Positions 1 to 9,550 of a stretch of DNA of 64,000 nt are shown in pieces. The position numbers and the translations under genes were made by a program. Within the stretch, counting starts at the first letter, position 1. Each line of letters begins with the position of its first letter. Origin of the DNA: Streptomyces massasporeus. GTDB lineage: Bacteria; Actinomycetota; Actinomycetes; Streptomycetales; Streptomycetaceae. The DNA is taken from NCBI RefSeq assembly GCF_014648995.1, contig NZ_BMSE01000005.1:310001-374000 (forward strand). Direction: 5' to 3'. The notes beneath the pieces are model-generated. The model worked only from the letters and a program-made list of their open reading frames with translations. It was not told where the DNA came from and ran no database searches.

Positions 1-458
1 ACACCCACGGCGGCACCGACGAGAACCTCCGGCTGCTCGTCCTGGTCCTCAACATCGCGGTCTTCGCCTGGGCGTACACCGCCCGGCTGGTGCGCGGGCA
101 GGTACTGTCCCTGCGCGAACGGGAGTTCGTCGACGCCGCGCGGCTGATGAGCGCCGGCCGTCGGCACATCCTCTTCCGCCAGCTGCTGCCCAACCTGTGG
201 GCGCCGATCCTGATCTCCTTCGCGCTCGCCGTCCCGCAGAACATCACGACCGAGGCGGCGCTGTCGTACCTGGGCGTCGGTGTCATCCCGCCCAACCCCG
301 ACTGGGGAGCCGTGCTGTCGGACGCCTCCCAGTTCTTCCTCCAGGATCCGATGTACCTCTTCGTGCCCGGCGTCCTGCTCCTCCTCCTGGTCCTGGCGCT
401 CAACCTGCTCGGGGACGGCGTCCGGGACGCCCTGGACCCCCGAGCCCGGCGCGGCTGA
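1..458 (+). CDS. Peptide ABC transporter permease (DppC/OppC type), 5' end outside window
   Basis: The reading frame is open from base 3, so the N-terminal part lies upstream of the window; about 151 C-terminal residues are visible. It is an inner-membrane permease subunit of a di-/oligopeptide importer. The visible part holds the EAA-loop region (DAARLMSAGRRHILFRQLLP) that docks on the ATPase, the DppC-type motif EAALSYLGVGV followed by PDWG, and a last membrane helix (LFVPGVLLLLLVLALNLLG) before a short basic tail. The binding protein, second permease and two ATPases follow on the same strand, completing one importer. The family is clear; the peptide substrate cannot be read from sequence. 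Confidence 0.9.
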   Translation, partial: THGGTDENLRLLVLVLNIAVFAWAYTARLVRGQVLSLREREFVDAARLMSAGRRHILFRQLLPNLWAPILISFALAVPQNITTEAALSYLGVGVIPPNPDWGAVLSDASQFFLQDPMYLFVPGVLLLLLVLALNLLGDGVRDALDPRARRG

Positions 459-534
459 CAAGCCACCCCCGAGATTTCGGCCCGGCGGTCCCACGAACGG
501 CCGCCGAGCCCGTAGCAAGAACGGAGTTTCCCCC

Positions 535-2211
535 ATGACGCGCAGAACGCGCAGATCCCGTACGGTCGCTCTCGCGGCAACCGCCGTGGTGATCGCCCTC
601 GGAGCCACCGCATGCGGAGGGTCCTCCAGCGACAGCGGCAGCGGCACCCCCGGAAAGGGCGGCACCCTCACCGTCCTGAACAAGGCCGACTTCGACCACC
701 TGGACCCCCAGCGCGTCTACACGACCGAGGGCCAGAGCATGGACCAGGAGATCCTCCGGACCCTGACGGGCTGGGACGAGAGCGGCTCGAAGCCGAAGCT
801 GGTCGGTGACCTGGCCACCGACACCGGAACGCCGAGCAAGGGCGCCACCGTCTGGACCTTCCACCTCAGGCACGGCGTCAAGTACCAGGACGGCACCGAG
901 GTCACCGCGCAGGACGTCAAGTACGGCGTGGAGCGCGGCTTCTCCTCCGACATCAACGGCGGCCCGCCCTACGCGGCCCAGTGGCTCGTCGGCGGCTCCG
1001 ACTACAAGGGCCCCTACCAGGGCAAGCAGCTCGACTCCATCCGGACGCCGGACAGGTACACGATCGTCTTCCACCTGAAGCAGCCGGTGGCCGACTTCAA
1101 CGAGACCACCACGATGACCGGTTGGTCCGCCGTGCCCAAGGCCCACGACACCGGCTCGACCTATGACACCAAGGTCTGGTCCGACGGCCCGTACATGATC
1201 AAGTCGTACACCAAGAACAAGGAACTCGTCCTCACCCGCAACACGTACTGGTCCCAGGCGACCGACCCGATCCGGCAGCAGAACGTCGACGGGATCGACG
1301 TGAAGTTCGGCCAGGACGAGTCCGCCATCGACCAGCAGATCAAGGCCGACGCCGGCACCGCCCAGACCTCGATCCAGCAGTGGCCCATCGCCGGATCCGA
1401 CCTGGCTCAGCTCGCGGGCGACCCGTCCCTGAAGAGCCGTTACTACAAGATTCCCGCGCCGGGCATCAACTACCTCGCCATCAACACCACCCGGGTCAAG
1501 GACATCCACGTCCGCGAGGCGATCGAGTACGCCATCGACAAGACCACCGTGCGCGGTGCCTTCGGCGGCTCCGCCTACGGCGACTACGCCACCACCATGC
1601 TGAGCCCCGGCATCGGCGGCTACCGGAAGTTCAACCTGTACAGCGCCAACCCGGCGGGGAACCTCGCCAAGGCCAAGGAGCTGATGAAGCAGGCGGGCAA
1701 CCCGAAGCCCACCATGTCGATCGCTGTGGAGAACACCCCCACCGAGGAGCACTTCGCCGACGCCGTGAAGACCTCGCTGGAGCACATCGGCATCCACGTC
1801 AACATCTCCCCGATCGACGCGTCGAACTACTTCAGCACCATCAACAACACGAAGAACCAGTACGACCTGACCTGGGGCGACTGGATCGCCGACTGGCCCA
1901 ACGCCTCCACGGTGCTGCCCACCCTCTTCGACGGCCGGCTGATCAAGAAGAACCCGCAGTCGAACCAGGACCTCTCCTACCTGAACGACCCGAAGGTCAA
2001 CGCCCTGATCGACAAGGCCGCCACGATGACCGACGTCGCCCAGCGCAACGCCACCTACGGGCAGATGGACGAGCAGATCCTCAAGGACGCCGCCGTGGTT
2101 CCGCTGATGTACATGAACTTCAGCGACATGTCCGGCTCCAAGGTCGGCGGGGTCATCTCCGACACGATCCTGGCCGAGCCGAGCCTGGTCCACGTCTACA
2201 TCAAGCACTGA
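535..2211 (+). CDS. Peptide ABC transporter substrate-binding lipoprotein (SBP_bac_5 family)
   Basis: 558-residue extracytoplasmic solute-binding protein of the dipeptide/oligopeptide class. The N-terminus is Arg-rich (MTRRTRRSRT), then a hydrophobic helix and a lipobox ending ATAC with the lipidated Cys at 27, followed by a Gly/Ser linker: a classical lipoprotein. The mature part begins GGTLTVLNKADFDHLDPQRV, typical of family 5 binding proteins, and contains the DLTWGDWIADWPNAS stretch near the C-terminal lobe. The start at ATG 535 places the signal peptide correctly; upstream codons in frame read through noncoding spacer. It lies 76 bp after the first permease. A strong hairpin (2232-2259) separates it from the next permease, a common way to keep binding-protein mRNA in excess. 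Confidence 0.93.
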   Translation: MTRRTRRSRTVALAATAVVIALGATACGGSSSDSGSGTPGKGGTLTVLNKADFDHLDPQRVYTTEGQSMDQEILRTLTGWDESGSKPKLVGDLATDTGTPSKGATVWTFHLRHGVKYQDGTEVTAQDVKYGVERGFSSDINGGPPYAAQWLVGGSDYKGPYQGKQLDSIRTPDRYTIVFHLKQPVADFNETTTMTGWSAVPKAHDTGSTYDTKVWSDGPYMIKSYTKNKELVLTRNTYWSQATDPIRQQNVDGIDVKFGQDESAIDQQIKADAGTAQTSIQQWPIAGSDLAQLAGDPSLKSRYYKIPAPGINYLAINTTRVKDIHVREAIEYAIDKTTVRGAFGGSAYGDYATTMLSPGIGGYRKFNLYSANPAGNLAKAKELMKQAGNPKPTMSIAVENTPTEEHFADAVKTSLEHIGIHVNISPIDASNYFSTINNTKNQYDLTWGDWIADWPNASTVLPTLFDGRLIKKNPQSNQDLSYLNDPKVNALIDKAATMTDVAQRNATYGQMDEQILKDAAVVPLMYMNFSDMSGSKVGGVISDTILAEPSLVHVYIKH

Positions 2212-2231
2212 CGGAACCGTCTCCACCGCAC

Positions 2232-2259
2232 CCCGCCGGCGGCCCCGGCCGCCGGCGGG
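2232..2259 (+). terminator. Intra-operon stem-loop after binding-protein gene
   Basis: A perfect 13-bp GC inverted repeat, cccgccggcggcc paired with ggccgccggcggg around a 2-nt loop, with no T-run. It lies 20 bp after the binding-protein stop codon and 30 bp before the next permease. Because the operon continues, it is more likely a partial terminator or 3'-end stabiliser of the lipoprotein mRNA than a complete stop (inference). Confidence 0.6.
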
Positions 2260-2289
2260 CATCCCACTCACGTCAGGTCCCGGCACCCC

Positions 2290-3282
2290 ATGTTTCGTTA
2301 CCTCATCAGACGCCTGCTGGCAGCGGCCGTGATCATGCTGGTGATCACCACGATCACCTTCTTCATCTTCTTCGCGCTGCCGTCCGACCCCGCACTCCTG
2401 GCCTGCGGAAAGACCTGTTCGCCCTCGCGCCTCGCGGAGATCAAGCACTCGCTGGGCCTGGACCGGAGCTACCTCACGCAGTACTGGGAATTCCTCAAGG
2501 GGCTGTTCGCCGGCCGTGTCTTCGGTGACCAGAGCGTCCGCATCCACTGCGGCGCGCCCTGCCTCGGCGTCTCCTTCCAGACCGACACCCCCGTCCTGAC
2601 CACCCTCCTGTCGGACTTTCCGGCGGACCTCTCCCTCGGCCTCGGTGCCGCGGTGGCCTTCCTGGTCCTGGGCGTCGGCCTCGGCACCGTCGCCGCGGTA
2701 CGCCGGGGCAGGGCCGCCGACAAGGCCGCGGTCGGAGTCGCCCTGTTCGGCGTGTCGGTGCAGATCTACTTCATCGGTCTGCTGCTGCTCTACCTCTTCG
2801 TCGACAAGTTCCAGATCCTGCCGGCCTCCGGCTACACGCCGATCACCGAGGACCCGGCCGGCTGGTTCCAGGGGCTGATCCTGCCGTGGACCACCCTGGT
2901 CATCGTCTACCTCGCGATGTACACCCGGCTCACCCGCTCCTCCATGCTGGAGGTCTTCGCCGAGGACTACATGCGCACCGCTCGCGCCAAGGGTCTGCCG
3001 GCCGCCACCGTCGTCCTCAAGCACGGACTGCGCGCCGCCATCACCCCGATCATCACCATCTTCGGCATGGACGTCGGCTCCCTGATCGGCGGCTCCGCGG
3101 TCATCACCGAGTCGGTGTTCGGCATCAACGGCATCGGCAAACTCGCGGTCGACTCCGTCCAGAACTCCGACCTGCCGGTCATCCTCGGCACCACGCTCTT
3201 CGCCGCGACGTTCGTCGTCATCGCCAACGTCGTCGTCGACCTGGTGTACGGCCTCGTCGACCCGCGCGTGCGCCTCGCCTGA
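2290..3282 (+). CDS. Peptide ABC transporter permease (DppB/OppB type)
   Basis: 330-residue inner-membrane permease. The N-terminal helix and pattern [20 protein letters not shown] is characteristic of DppB. The EAA loop is [20 protein letters not shown], and the C-terminus ends [17 protein letters not shown], as usual for this subunit. The large extracytoplasmic loop after helix 1 carries four cysteines (ACGKTC, HCGAPC), which could form two disulfides outside the membrane. ATG start at 2290. The partner DppC-type permease sits before the binding-protein gene, so the permease pair is split around it. Confidence 0.93.
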   Translation: MFRYLIRRLLAAAVIMLVITTITFFIFFALPSDPALLACGKTCSPSRLAEIKHSLGLDRSYLTQYWEFLKGLFAGRVFGDQSVRIHCGAPCLGVSFQTDTPVLTTLLSDFPADLSLGLGAAVAFLVLGVGLGTVAAVRRGRAADKAAVGVALFGVSVQIYFIGLLLLYLFVDKFQILPASGYTPITEDPAGWFQGLILPWTTLVIVYLAMYTRLTRSSMLEVFAEDYMRTARAKGLPAATVVLKHGLRAAITPIITIFGMDVGSLIGGSAVITESVFGINGIGKLAVDSVQNSDLPVILGTTLFAATFVVIANVVVDLVYGLVDPRVRLA

Positions 3283-3308
3283 GCCCTCCTTCGTCCTTAG
3301 GAACACCC

Positions 3309-4409
3309 GTGTCCGTATCGACCTCACCGCAGCCAGCGGACGTCGCACCCGCGCCCGCACCCTTCCTCGACGTACGCGACCTGAAGGTGCACTTCCCGAC
3401 CGAGGACGGCCTCGTCAAGTCGGTCGACGGCGTCTCCTTCACCCTGGAGAAGGGCAGGACCCTCGGCATCGTCGGCGAGTCCGGCTCCGGCAAGTCGGTG
3501 ACCTCACTGGCCCTGCTCGGACTGCACAAGGGCACCCGCGCCCAGGTGTCCGGCGAGATCTGGCTGGACGGCCGGGACCTAGTCGCCCTGCCCGAAGCCG
3601 GGATGCGCGCCCTGCGCGGCCGCACCGTCTCCATGATCTTCCAGGACCCGCTCTCCGCGCTGCACCCCTTCTTCACCGTCGGCTCCCAGATCGCCGAGGC
3701 CTACCGGGTGCACCACAAGGTCTCCAAGAAGGAGGCCAGGGACCGCGCGGTGGAGATGCTGAAGCGGGTCGGCATCCCGCAGCCCGAGCGCAGGGTCAGG
3801 GACTACCCGCACCAGTTCTCCGGCGGCATGCGCCAGCGCGCCATGATCGCCATGTCCCTGGTGTGCGACCCGGAGCTGCTGATCGCCGACGAGCCCACCA
3901 CCGCCCTGGACGTCACCGTCCAGGCGCAGATCCTGGACCTGATCCGCGACCTCCAGGAGGAGTTCGGCTCGGCCGTCGTCATCATCACGCACGACCTCGG
4001 CGTGGTCTCCGACGTCGCCGACGACATCCTGGTGATGTACGGCGGCCGCCGCATCGAGTACGGCACCACCCGCGACGTGCTCAAGCAGCCCCAGCACCCC
4101 TACACCTGGGGCCTGTTGCAGTCGATGCCGCACCTCAGCGGCGACGTCGGCGAGCGGCTCAACCCGATCCCCGGCACCCCGCCGAGCCTGATCAACCTGC
4201 CGGACGGCTGCTCCTTCCACCCCCGCTGCGCCTACAAGGGCTGGGTGCCTCAGGGCCGTTGCCCGGCGGAGCGGCCCGAGCTGCGCCTCGTCTCCGGCAG
4301 CGAACGGCACCTCGCCGCGTGCCATCTCAGCGACGACGCCAAACAGGAGATCCGCGTCGGGGCCGGTCCGGACGACCGGGGCCCCGCGGCCGCACGGGCC
4401 GCGCAGTGA
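3309..4409 (+). CDS. Peptide ABC transporter ATP-binding protein (DppD/OppD type)
   Basis: 366-residue cytoplasmic ATPase that drives peptide import. Walker [10 protein letters not shown]-loop [14 protein letters not shown], signature FSGGMRQR, Walker [13 protein letters not shown] and H-loop IITHDLG are all intact. The C-terminus has the oligopeptide/dipeptide extension (CSFHPRC...GRCP...CH), whose cysteines hold an Fe-S cluster in characterised homologues. The GTG at 3309 is preferred: AGGA lies just upstream and it falls 26 bp after the permease stop; longer in-frame extensions overlap the permease gene. It pairs with the DppF-type ATPase that follows. Confidence 0.93.
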   Translation: MSVSTSPQPADVAPAPAPFLDVRDLKVHFPTEDGLVKSVDGVSFTLEKGRTLGIVGESGSGKSVTSLALLGLHKGTRAQVSGEIWLDGRDLVALPEAGMRALRGRTVSMIFQDPLSALHPFFTVGSQIAEAYRVHHKVSKKEARDRAVEMLKRVGIPQPERRVRDYPHQFSGGMRQRAMIAMSLVCDPELLIADEPTTALDVTVQAQILDLIRDLQEEFGSAVVIITHDLGVVSDVADDILVMYGGRRIEYGTTRDVLKQPQHPYTWGLLQSMPHLSGDVGERLNPIPGTPPSLINLPDGCSFHPRCAYKGWVPQGRCPAERPELRLVSGSERHLAACHLSDDAKQEIRVGAGPDDRGPAAARAAQ

Positions 4410-4435
4410 CGGCGGCGGACGAAAGGGACCATGCC

Positions 4436-5521
4436 GTGAGCACCACCGAGCCCCTCACCGGGCAGAGCACCGACCGCACAGCCGGCGAGAACCTCCTTGA
4501 GGTACGCGGTCTGCAGAAGCACTTCCCCCTCCGGCAGGGCATCATCTTCCAGCGGCAGATCGGAGCCGTCCGGGCTGTCGACGGCATCGACTTCTCGGTC
4601 GCGCCCGGCGAGTCGCTCGGCCTGGTCGGCGAGTCCGGCTGCGGCAAGTCGACCACGGGCCGACTGATCACCCGGCTGCTCGAACCCACCGGCGGCTCCG
4701 TCGTCTTCGACGGCGAGGACATCACGCACCAGCCGCCCGGGCGGATGCGTCAGGCCCGCCGCAACCTCCAGATGATCTTCCAGGACCCGTACTCCTCGCT
4801 GAACCCCCGGCACACCGTCGGCACCATCATCGAGACGCCGATGCGGCTCAACGGCATCAACCCGCCCCAGGGCCACAAGAAGCGCGCCCAGGAACTCCTG
4901 GAGACGGTCGGGCTCAACCCCGAGCACTACAACCGCTACCCGAACGAGTTCTCCGGCGGGCAGCGCCAGCGCATCGGCATCGCCCGCGCCCTGGCCCTGC
5001 GACCCAAGCTGATCGTGGCCGACGAACCCGTCTCCGCGCTGGACGTCTCCATCCAGGCGCAGGTCGTCAACCTGCTCCAGGACCTCCAGCGGGAGTTCGG
5101 CATCGCGTTCGTCTTCATCGCCCACGACCTCGCCGTCGTACGGCACTTCTCCGAACGGGTCGCCGTGATGTACCTCGGCAAGATCGTCGAGGTCGCCGAG
5201 CGGGAGTCGCTGTACACCGGGCCCCGGCACCCCTACACGCACGCACTGCTGTCCGCCGTGCCCGAGGCCGACCCGGACGCCGTCGACCGGCGCGAACGCA
5301 TCCGGCTCGCCGGAGACGTGCCCTCCCCGATCGACCCGCCCTCCGGCTGCCGCTTCCGCACCCGCTGCTGGAAGGCACAGGAGAAGTGCGCCCTGGAGGA
5401 GCCGCAACTGGTGCGCGTCGAGGGCAGCCCCTCGGGCCACCTGACCGCCTGTCACTTCCCCGAGGACCCGTCCGTCACCGCACGCGAGGAGGACATCGTC
5501 CTGGACCCGGCCCTCGACTAG
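4436..5521 (+). CDS. Peptide ABC transporter ATP-binding protein (DppF/OppF type)
   Basis: 361-residue second ATPase of the importer. Walker [11 protein letters not shown]-loop [13 protein letters not shown], signature FSGGQRQR, Walker [13 protein letters not shown] and H-loop [13 protein letters not shown] are intact. The C-terminal cysteine-rich oligopeptide-transporter domain (CRFRTRC...KC...CHF) is present. The GTG at 4436 is preceded by GAAAGGGA at 4421-4428, 26 bp after the DppD stop. It is the last gene of the operon; the next gene is convergent 22 bp away. Confidence 0.93.
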   Translation: MSTTEPLTGQSTDRTAGENLLEVRGLQKHFPLRQGIIFQRQIGAVRAVDGIDFSVAPGESLGLVGESGCGKSTTGRLITRLLEPTGGSVVFDGEDITHQPPGRMRQARRNLQMIFQDPYSSLNPRHTVGTIIETPMRLNGINPPQGHKKRAQELLETVGLNPEHYNRYPNEFSGGQRQRIGIARALALRPKLIVADEPVSALDVSIQAQVVNLLQDLQREFGIAFVFIAHDLAVVRHFSERVAVMYLGKIVEVAERESLYTGPRHPYTHALLSAVPEADPDAVDRRERIRLAGDVPSPIDPPSGCRFRTRCWKAQEKCALEEPQLVRVEGSPSGHLTACHFPEDPSVTAREEDIVLDPALD

Positions 5522-5543
5522 GGCGGGTCACCCACGGGGTGGA

Positions 5544-6245
5544 TCACCCGTGCGCCGCGTTCCGCAGCGCGCGGCCCGCCCGACTCGTCACCGGAGCTCC
5601 GTGGCCGAAGCAGGCCACGTCCGCGTCCAGTTCGGCCAGGAGCCGGCAGGCCGCGAGGACCTGCGGGCGGTCGAGGTTGAACACCCCCGGCATGACCGTG
5701 CCGTCGACGGGTGACGCGGCGACCGTGTCACCCGTGAACAGCACCCCGTGTTCCGGGAGATGGAGCGCGATACTGCCGTGCGTGTGCCCCGGGACGTGCA
5801 CGATCCGCGCCCCGCCGCCGATGTCCAGCACGTCACCGCCGGACACCTCGGTCAGCCGCGGCGGCCGGGCGAAGTCCCCCTCGGGCAGGAGCTTCGCCGC
5901 CTGCTCGTGCAGCGGCCGCTCCCAGTCCTCGAACACCGGCGGCGGGCCCGGCAGGTCCCCGCGCACGAACGGCGCGTCGAGCCGGTGGACCAGCACCTCG
6001 GCGCCGCTCAGCGCGGCGAACTCGCCCGCCCCGCCCGCGTGGTCCTCGTGGAAGTGGGTGAGCACGATCCGCCGTACGTCCCGGGGATGCCGGCCGAGGG
6101 CGGTCACCGCCTCGGCGATCGGGGCACCGGAACCGGCCGGCCCCGCGTCGACCAGGGTGAGTTCGCCGCCGTCCCGCCAGACGTAGGCCTGGCCGACCGG
6201 GAAGCGCAACAGATGCAAGCGGGGGGACAGTTCGATGACGTCCAT
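5544..6245 (-). CDS. Metallo-beta-lactamase-fold hydrolase (glyoxalase II-like)
   Basis: 233-residue cytoplasmic hydrolase. The metal-binding motif HFHEDHAGG (HxHxDH type) lies near residue 65. Further metal ligands are the His of VPGHTHGS and the Asp of LFTGDTVAAS. The N-terminus VIELSPRLHLLRFPVGQAYVW fits the glyoxalase-II-like branch; the thioester or other substrate is not determinable. The start at 6245 has no clear ribosome site but is preceded by TACGGT about 10 nt upstream, suggesting a leaderless or near-leaderless mRNA. It is convergent with the peptide-transporter operon. Confidence 0.85.
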   Translation of the reverse strand: MDVIELSPRLHLLRFPVGQAYVWRDGGELTLVDAGPAGSGAPIAEAVTALGRHPRDVRRIVLTHFHEDHAGGAGEFAALSGAEVLVHRLDAPFVRGDLPGPPPVFEDWERPLHEQAAKLLPEGDFARPPRLTEVSGGDVLDIGGGARIVHVPGHTHGSIALHLPEHGVLFTGDTVAASPVDGTVMPGVFNLDRPQVLAACRLLAELDADVACFGHGAPVTSRAGRALRNAAHG

Positions 6246-6259
6246 GGGACGACCGTAGG

Positions 6260-6289
6260 GAAGGCCCCCGTCCGAGGACGAGGGCCTTC
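6260..6289 (-). terminator. Hairpin terminator after M20 dipeptidase gene
   Basis: A two-tier inverted repeat: gaaggccc pairs with gggccttc, and inside it cgtcc pairs with ggacg around a 2-nt loop. It lies 17 bp beyond the stop codon of the M20 gene on the minus strand and 15 bp before the metallo-hydrolase start, so it would separate the two transcripts. No long T-run, as is usual in streptomycetes. Confidence 0.65.
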
Positions 6290-6306
6290 TGCTGCGGGCA
6301 GAGCGG

Positions 6307-7662
6307 TCAGCTCGCCGCGTAGGTGCGCAGGAACAGCGCCTCCGCCACCGACAGCCGCTCCAGCTCCTCGGGCGACACGCTCTCGTTCACCGCGTGGATC
6401 TGGGCCTCCGGCTCGCTCAGCCCGATCAGCAGGATCTCCGCACGCGGATAGAGCGCGGCCAGCGTGTTGCACAGCGGGATCGAACCGCCCTGCCCCGCGT
6501 ACTGCATCTCCTGCCCCGGGTAGGCGACCGCCATCGCGGCCGCCATGGCCTGGTACGCCGGGCTGGTGGTGTCGGCGCGGAACGGCTGGCCCTCGCCGAT
6601 CTGCTCGGTGCTCACCCGGGCACCCCACGGCGTGTGCGCCTCCAGGTGTGCCTGGAGCAGCTTGGTCGCCGCGCCCGCGTCCACCCCCGGCGGCACCCGC
6701 AGGTTGATCAGCGCACGGGCGCTCGCCTGCACGGACGGGGTGGCGCCGACCACCGGCGGGCAGTCGATGCCGATGACCGTGACGGCCGGCCGCGCCCAGA
6801 TGCGGTCGGCGACCGTCCCGGACCCGATCAGCTCGACGCCGTCCAGCACCTTGGCGTCCCGGCGGAACTGCTCCTCCTCGTACTGGAGCCCCTCCCAGCC
6901 CGCGTCACCGGAGAGCCCCTCGACGGTCGTCGAGCCGTCCTCGGCGCGCAGTGAGTCCAGCACGCGGATCAGCGCGGCGAGCGCGTCGGGAGCGGCACCG
7001 CCGAACTGGCCGGAGTGGAGGTTGCCCGCGAGCGTGTCGACCTGGACGCGCACCATGGTCATGCCGCGCAGGGTGGAGGTGACGGTCGGCAGGCCGACCC
7101 GGAAGTTGCCCGCGTCGCCGATCACGATCGTGTCCGCCGCCAGCAGCTCCGGGTGTTCCTCGGCGTACCGCTCCAGGCCGCCCGTGCCCATCTCCTCGGA
7201 GCCCTCGGCGATCACCTTCACGTGGACGGGCACGCCGCCGTTCGCCTTGAGCGCGCGCAGAGCCAGCAGATGCATGATCAGGCCGCCCTTGCAGTCGGCG
7301 GCCCCGCGCCCGTACCAGCGGCCGTCCCGCTCGGTCAGCTCGAACGGCGGGGTCGTCCAAGCGGCCTCGTCCAGCGGCGGCTGCACGTCGTAGTGGGCGT
7401 AGAGCAGGACGGTCTTCGCGCCCTGAGGGCCGGGCAGGAAGCCGTAGACCGACTGTGTGCCGTCGGGGGTGTCGAGCAGGGCCACGTCCTGGAAACCCTC
7501 GGCGGCGAGCGCGTCCGCGACCCAGCGTGCGGCGCCCTCGCTCTCGCTCCTGGGGAACTGGTCGAAGTCCGCCACCGACTGGAAGGCCACCAGTTCGGCG
7601 AGCTCCTCCTTCGCCCTGGGCATCAGCGAGGCGACGGTCTCGGCGACCGGATTCGACGACAT
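6307..7662 (-). CDS. M20 family metallo-dipeptidase
   Basis: 451-residue zinc peptidase of the M20/ArgE-DapE-CPG2 clan, probably a dipeptidase. Metal and catalytic motifs are visible: LLYAHYDVQPP (His ligand and catalytic Asp), GRGAADCKGG (bridging Asp), EGSEEMGTGG (catalytic and metal Glu), GDAGNF and a late His in EAQIHAVNE. A lid/dimerisation domain sits between. The ATG at 7662 has GAGGAG 8 nt upstream; a much longer in-frame extension is antisense to the next gene and is rejected. It is near a peptide importer, so a shared role in peptide use is possible but unproven. Confidence 0.92.
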   Translation of the reverse strand: MSSNPVAETVASLMPRAKEELAELVAFQSVADFDQFPRSESEGAARWVADALAAEGFQDVALLDTPDGTQSVYGFLPGPQGAKTVLLYAHYDVQPPLDEAAWTTPPFELTERDGRWYGRGAADCKGGLIMHLLALRALKANGGVPVHVKVIAEGSEEMGTGGLERYAEEHPELLAADTIVIGDAGNFRVGLPTVTSTLRGMTMVRVQVDTLAGNLHSGQFGGAAPDALAALIRVLDSLRAEDGSTTVEGLSGDAGWEGLQYEEEQFRRDAKVLDGVELIGSGTVADRIWARPAVTVIGIDCPPVVGATPSVQASARALINLRVPPGVDAGAATKLLQAHLEAHTPWGARVSTEQIGEGQPFRADTTSPAYQAMAAAMAVAYPGQEMQYAGQGGSIPLCNTLAALYPRAEILLIGLSEPEAQIHAVNESVSPEELERLSVAEALFLRTYAAS

Positions 7663-7697
7663 GGGCACGCTCCTCGTGGGTGCGACGTTGTACGGAT

Positions 7698-7715
7698 GCG
7701 TACCTCTCGGTACGC
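7698..7715. promoter_or_regulatory. Inverted repeat in divergent M20/flavoprotein spacer
   Basis: A perfect 7-bp inverted repeat, gcgtacc and ggtacgc separated by tctc. It lies in the 190-bp spacer between the M20 gene and the divergent flavoprotein gene. It resembles a dimeric repressor operator, but no regulator gene is adjacent. It may equally be a chance palindrome. Confidence 0.3.
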
Positions 7716-7852
7716 GGTGATCGTGTGGTGTGGGCGCGGCCCCGTGTAAGGGCCACCCACGCCGCCGATCCTCCCACAGCGGCCTGCGGTGACCGCCGCC
7801 GTAGGATGCGGGAGACAGCGGCAGGCGGCTTGATCGGGAGCAGTAGACCATC

Positions 7853-9094
7853 GTGAGCAGCGAGAACTCTTCGGCGGACGACGCGCGGCAGGTGTGGGAC
7901 GTCGTCGTGGTGGGCGCGGGACCCGCGGGCGCTTCGGCCGCGTACGCGGCGGCAGTGGCCGGCAGACGCGTGCTGTTGCTGGAGAAGGCCGAGCTGCCGC
8001 GGTACAAGACCTGCGGCGGCGGCATCATCGGCCCCTCGCGCGACGCCCTGCCGCCCGGCTTCGAGCTGCCGCTCAGGGACCGGGTGCACGCGGTGACCTT
8101 CTCGAACAACGGCCGCTTCACCCGCACGCGCCGTTCCAGGCAGATGCTCTTCGGGCTGATCAACCGGCCCGAGTTCGACCAGCAACTCGTCGAGCACGCG
8201 CAGAAGGCGGGCGCCGAGCTGCGTACGGGCGTCACGGTCCAGCGGGTCGAGCAGCACGGCTCGACGGTGCCGGACCGGCGCACGGTCGCCGTGGTCCTCC
8301 AGGGCGGTGAGGTCGTGCTCGCCCGGGCCGTCGTCGGGGCGGACGGCAGCGCCAGCCGCATAGGGGCGCATGTCGGGGTCAAGCTCGCCCAGGTGGATCT
8401 CGGCCTGGAGGCGGAGATCCCGGTGCCGGAGACCGTCGCAGAGGACTGGAAGGGCCGGGTGCTCATCGACTGGGGCCCCATGCCCGGCAGTTACGGCTGG
8501 GTCTTCCCCAAGGGCGACACCCTGACGGTCGGGGTGATCTCGGCCCGTGGCGAAGGCGCCGCCACCAAGCGGTACTTGGAGGAGTTCATCGGCCGGCTCG
8601 GCCTCGCCGGCTTCGAACCGAGCATCTCCTCGGGCCACTTGACCCGCTGTCGCGCCGACGACTCGCCGCTCTCCCGCGGACGGGTGCTGGTGTGCGGTGA
8701 CGCCGCGGGGCTCCTGGAGCCGTGGACCCGCGAGGGCATCTCCTTCGCGCTGCGGTCCGGCCGGCTGGCGGGGGAGTGGGCGGTGCGGATCGCCGAGGCG
8801 CACGACGCCGTGGACACGCGCCGGCAGGCTCTCAACTACGCGTTCGCGGTCAAGGCCGGGCTCGGGGTGGAGATGAGCGTCGGCAAGCGGCTGCTCACGG
8901 CGTTCGAGCGCCGTCCCGGGCTGTTCCACGCGGCGCTGACGGGCCTGCGCCCCGCATGGAGGGCGTTCAAGGAGATCACACAGGGCTCGACGTCGCTGGG
9001 CGAGATCGTCCGCACGTATCCGATCGCCCAGCGTGCCCTGGCCGCGATGGACCGCCGTCCCGCCGCGCCCGCGGAGGTCAGCTCGTCGGAGTGA
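7853..9094 (+). CDS. Geranylgeranyl reductase family FAD-dependent oxidoreductase
   Basis: 413-residue flavoprotein. The N-terminal Rossmann motif is VVVGAGPAGASAAYAAAVAG with the downstream acidic residue in LLLEKAELPRYKTCGGG; PRYKTCGGG is the family signature of geranylgeranyl-reductase-like enzymes. The second FAD motif is CGDAAGLLEPWTREGI. Homologues saturate isoprenoid double bonds (menaquinone side chains, archaeal lipids) or act as monooxygenase-like enzymes; the substrate here is unknown. GTG start at 7853 with GGGAG about 10 nt upstream. Its 3' end overlaps the convergent next gene by 17 bp. Confidence 0.88.
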   Translation: MSSENSSADDARQVWDVVVVGAGPAGASAAYAAAVAGRRVLLLEKAELPRYKTCGGGIIGPSRDALPPGFELPLRDRVHAVTFSNNGRFTRTRRSRQMLFGLINRPEFDQQLVEHAQKAGAELRTGVTVQRVEQHGSTVPDRRTVAVVLQGGEVVLARAVVGADGSASRIGAHVGVKLAQVDLGLEAEIPVPETVAEDWKGRVLIDWGPMPGSYGWVFPKGDTLTVGVISARGEGAATKRYLEEFIGRLGLAGFEPSISSGHLTRCRADDSPLSRGRVLVCGDAAGLLEPWTREGISFALRSGRLAGEWAVRIAEAHDAVDTRRQALNYAFAVKAGLGVEMSVGKRLLTAFERRPGLFHAALTGLRPAWRAFKEITQGSTSLGEIVRTYPIAQRALAAMDRRPAAPAEVSSSE

Positions 9095-9527
9095 TCTCGA
9101 AGACGGGGTGGTCCGGGGCGATGCGGCGCAGCTCGTCGTCCGGGGAGTCGGGGCCGACTCCGTTGAAGAAGACCCCGACCTCAGCCTTCCAGCGCTTGAG
9201 GTAGGCGCGCAGGATCGGGGTCTTGTCGTCGTCGCCGACCTCGGCCGCGGTGAAGGTGTCCACGTGCGTGCCGAGGTGCAGTTCGCCGCCGCCCGCGGCG
9301 CGCATGTTGTGCGTCCACTGCACATGACCGCGGGGTGCGACCAGGTACTGCTTGCCGTCCAGGGTCAGCAGGTTGACCGGGGTGGTGCGCCACTGGCCGC
9401 TCTTGCGGCCGCGGACGGCGAGGACGCGGGAGCCCCAGACGCTGACGCCGCGGCGGGTCAGCCAGGCCACGAAGCGGTTGAAGACGTTGACGGTGAACCA
9501 GCCGGGCTTCTGGACGTGCGTGGACAT
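9078..9527 (-). CDS. Deazaflavin (F420)-dependent nitroreductase-family protein
   Basis: 149-residue split-beta-barrel protein of the DDN/F420 family. The motif block GRKSGQWRTTPVNLL, then YLVAPRGHVQWTHNMRAAG, matches the F420-binding pattern of the family (GRKSG..R..P, and W-x-x-N). Members use F420H2 to reduce quinones, nitroaromatics or similar compounds. The start at ATG 9527 is set by the family N-terminus; the very long upstream extension in the same frame is antisense to the regulator and kinase genes. It is divergent from a TetR gene, whose putative operators fill the shared spacer, so it is the likely target of that repressor. Confidence 0.87.
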   Translation of the reverse strand: MSTHVQKPGWFTVNVFNRFVAWLTRRGVSVWGSRVLAVRGRKSGQWRTTPVNLLTLDGKQYLVAPRGHVQWTHNMRAAGGGELHLGTHVDTFTAAEVGDDDKTPILRAYLKRWKAEVGVFFNGVGPDSPDDELRRIAPDHPVFEITPTS

Positions 9528-9550
9528 GGGGCCCCCTCGGGTGGCTGCGA

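Noticed and set aside
400..3360. 986-residue minus-strand open reading across the peptide transporter
   Set aside because: Antisense to three clear transporter genes, composition Gly/Val/Asp-rich typical of a GC-skew shadow, no family motifs.
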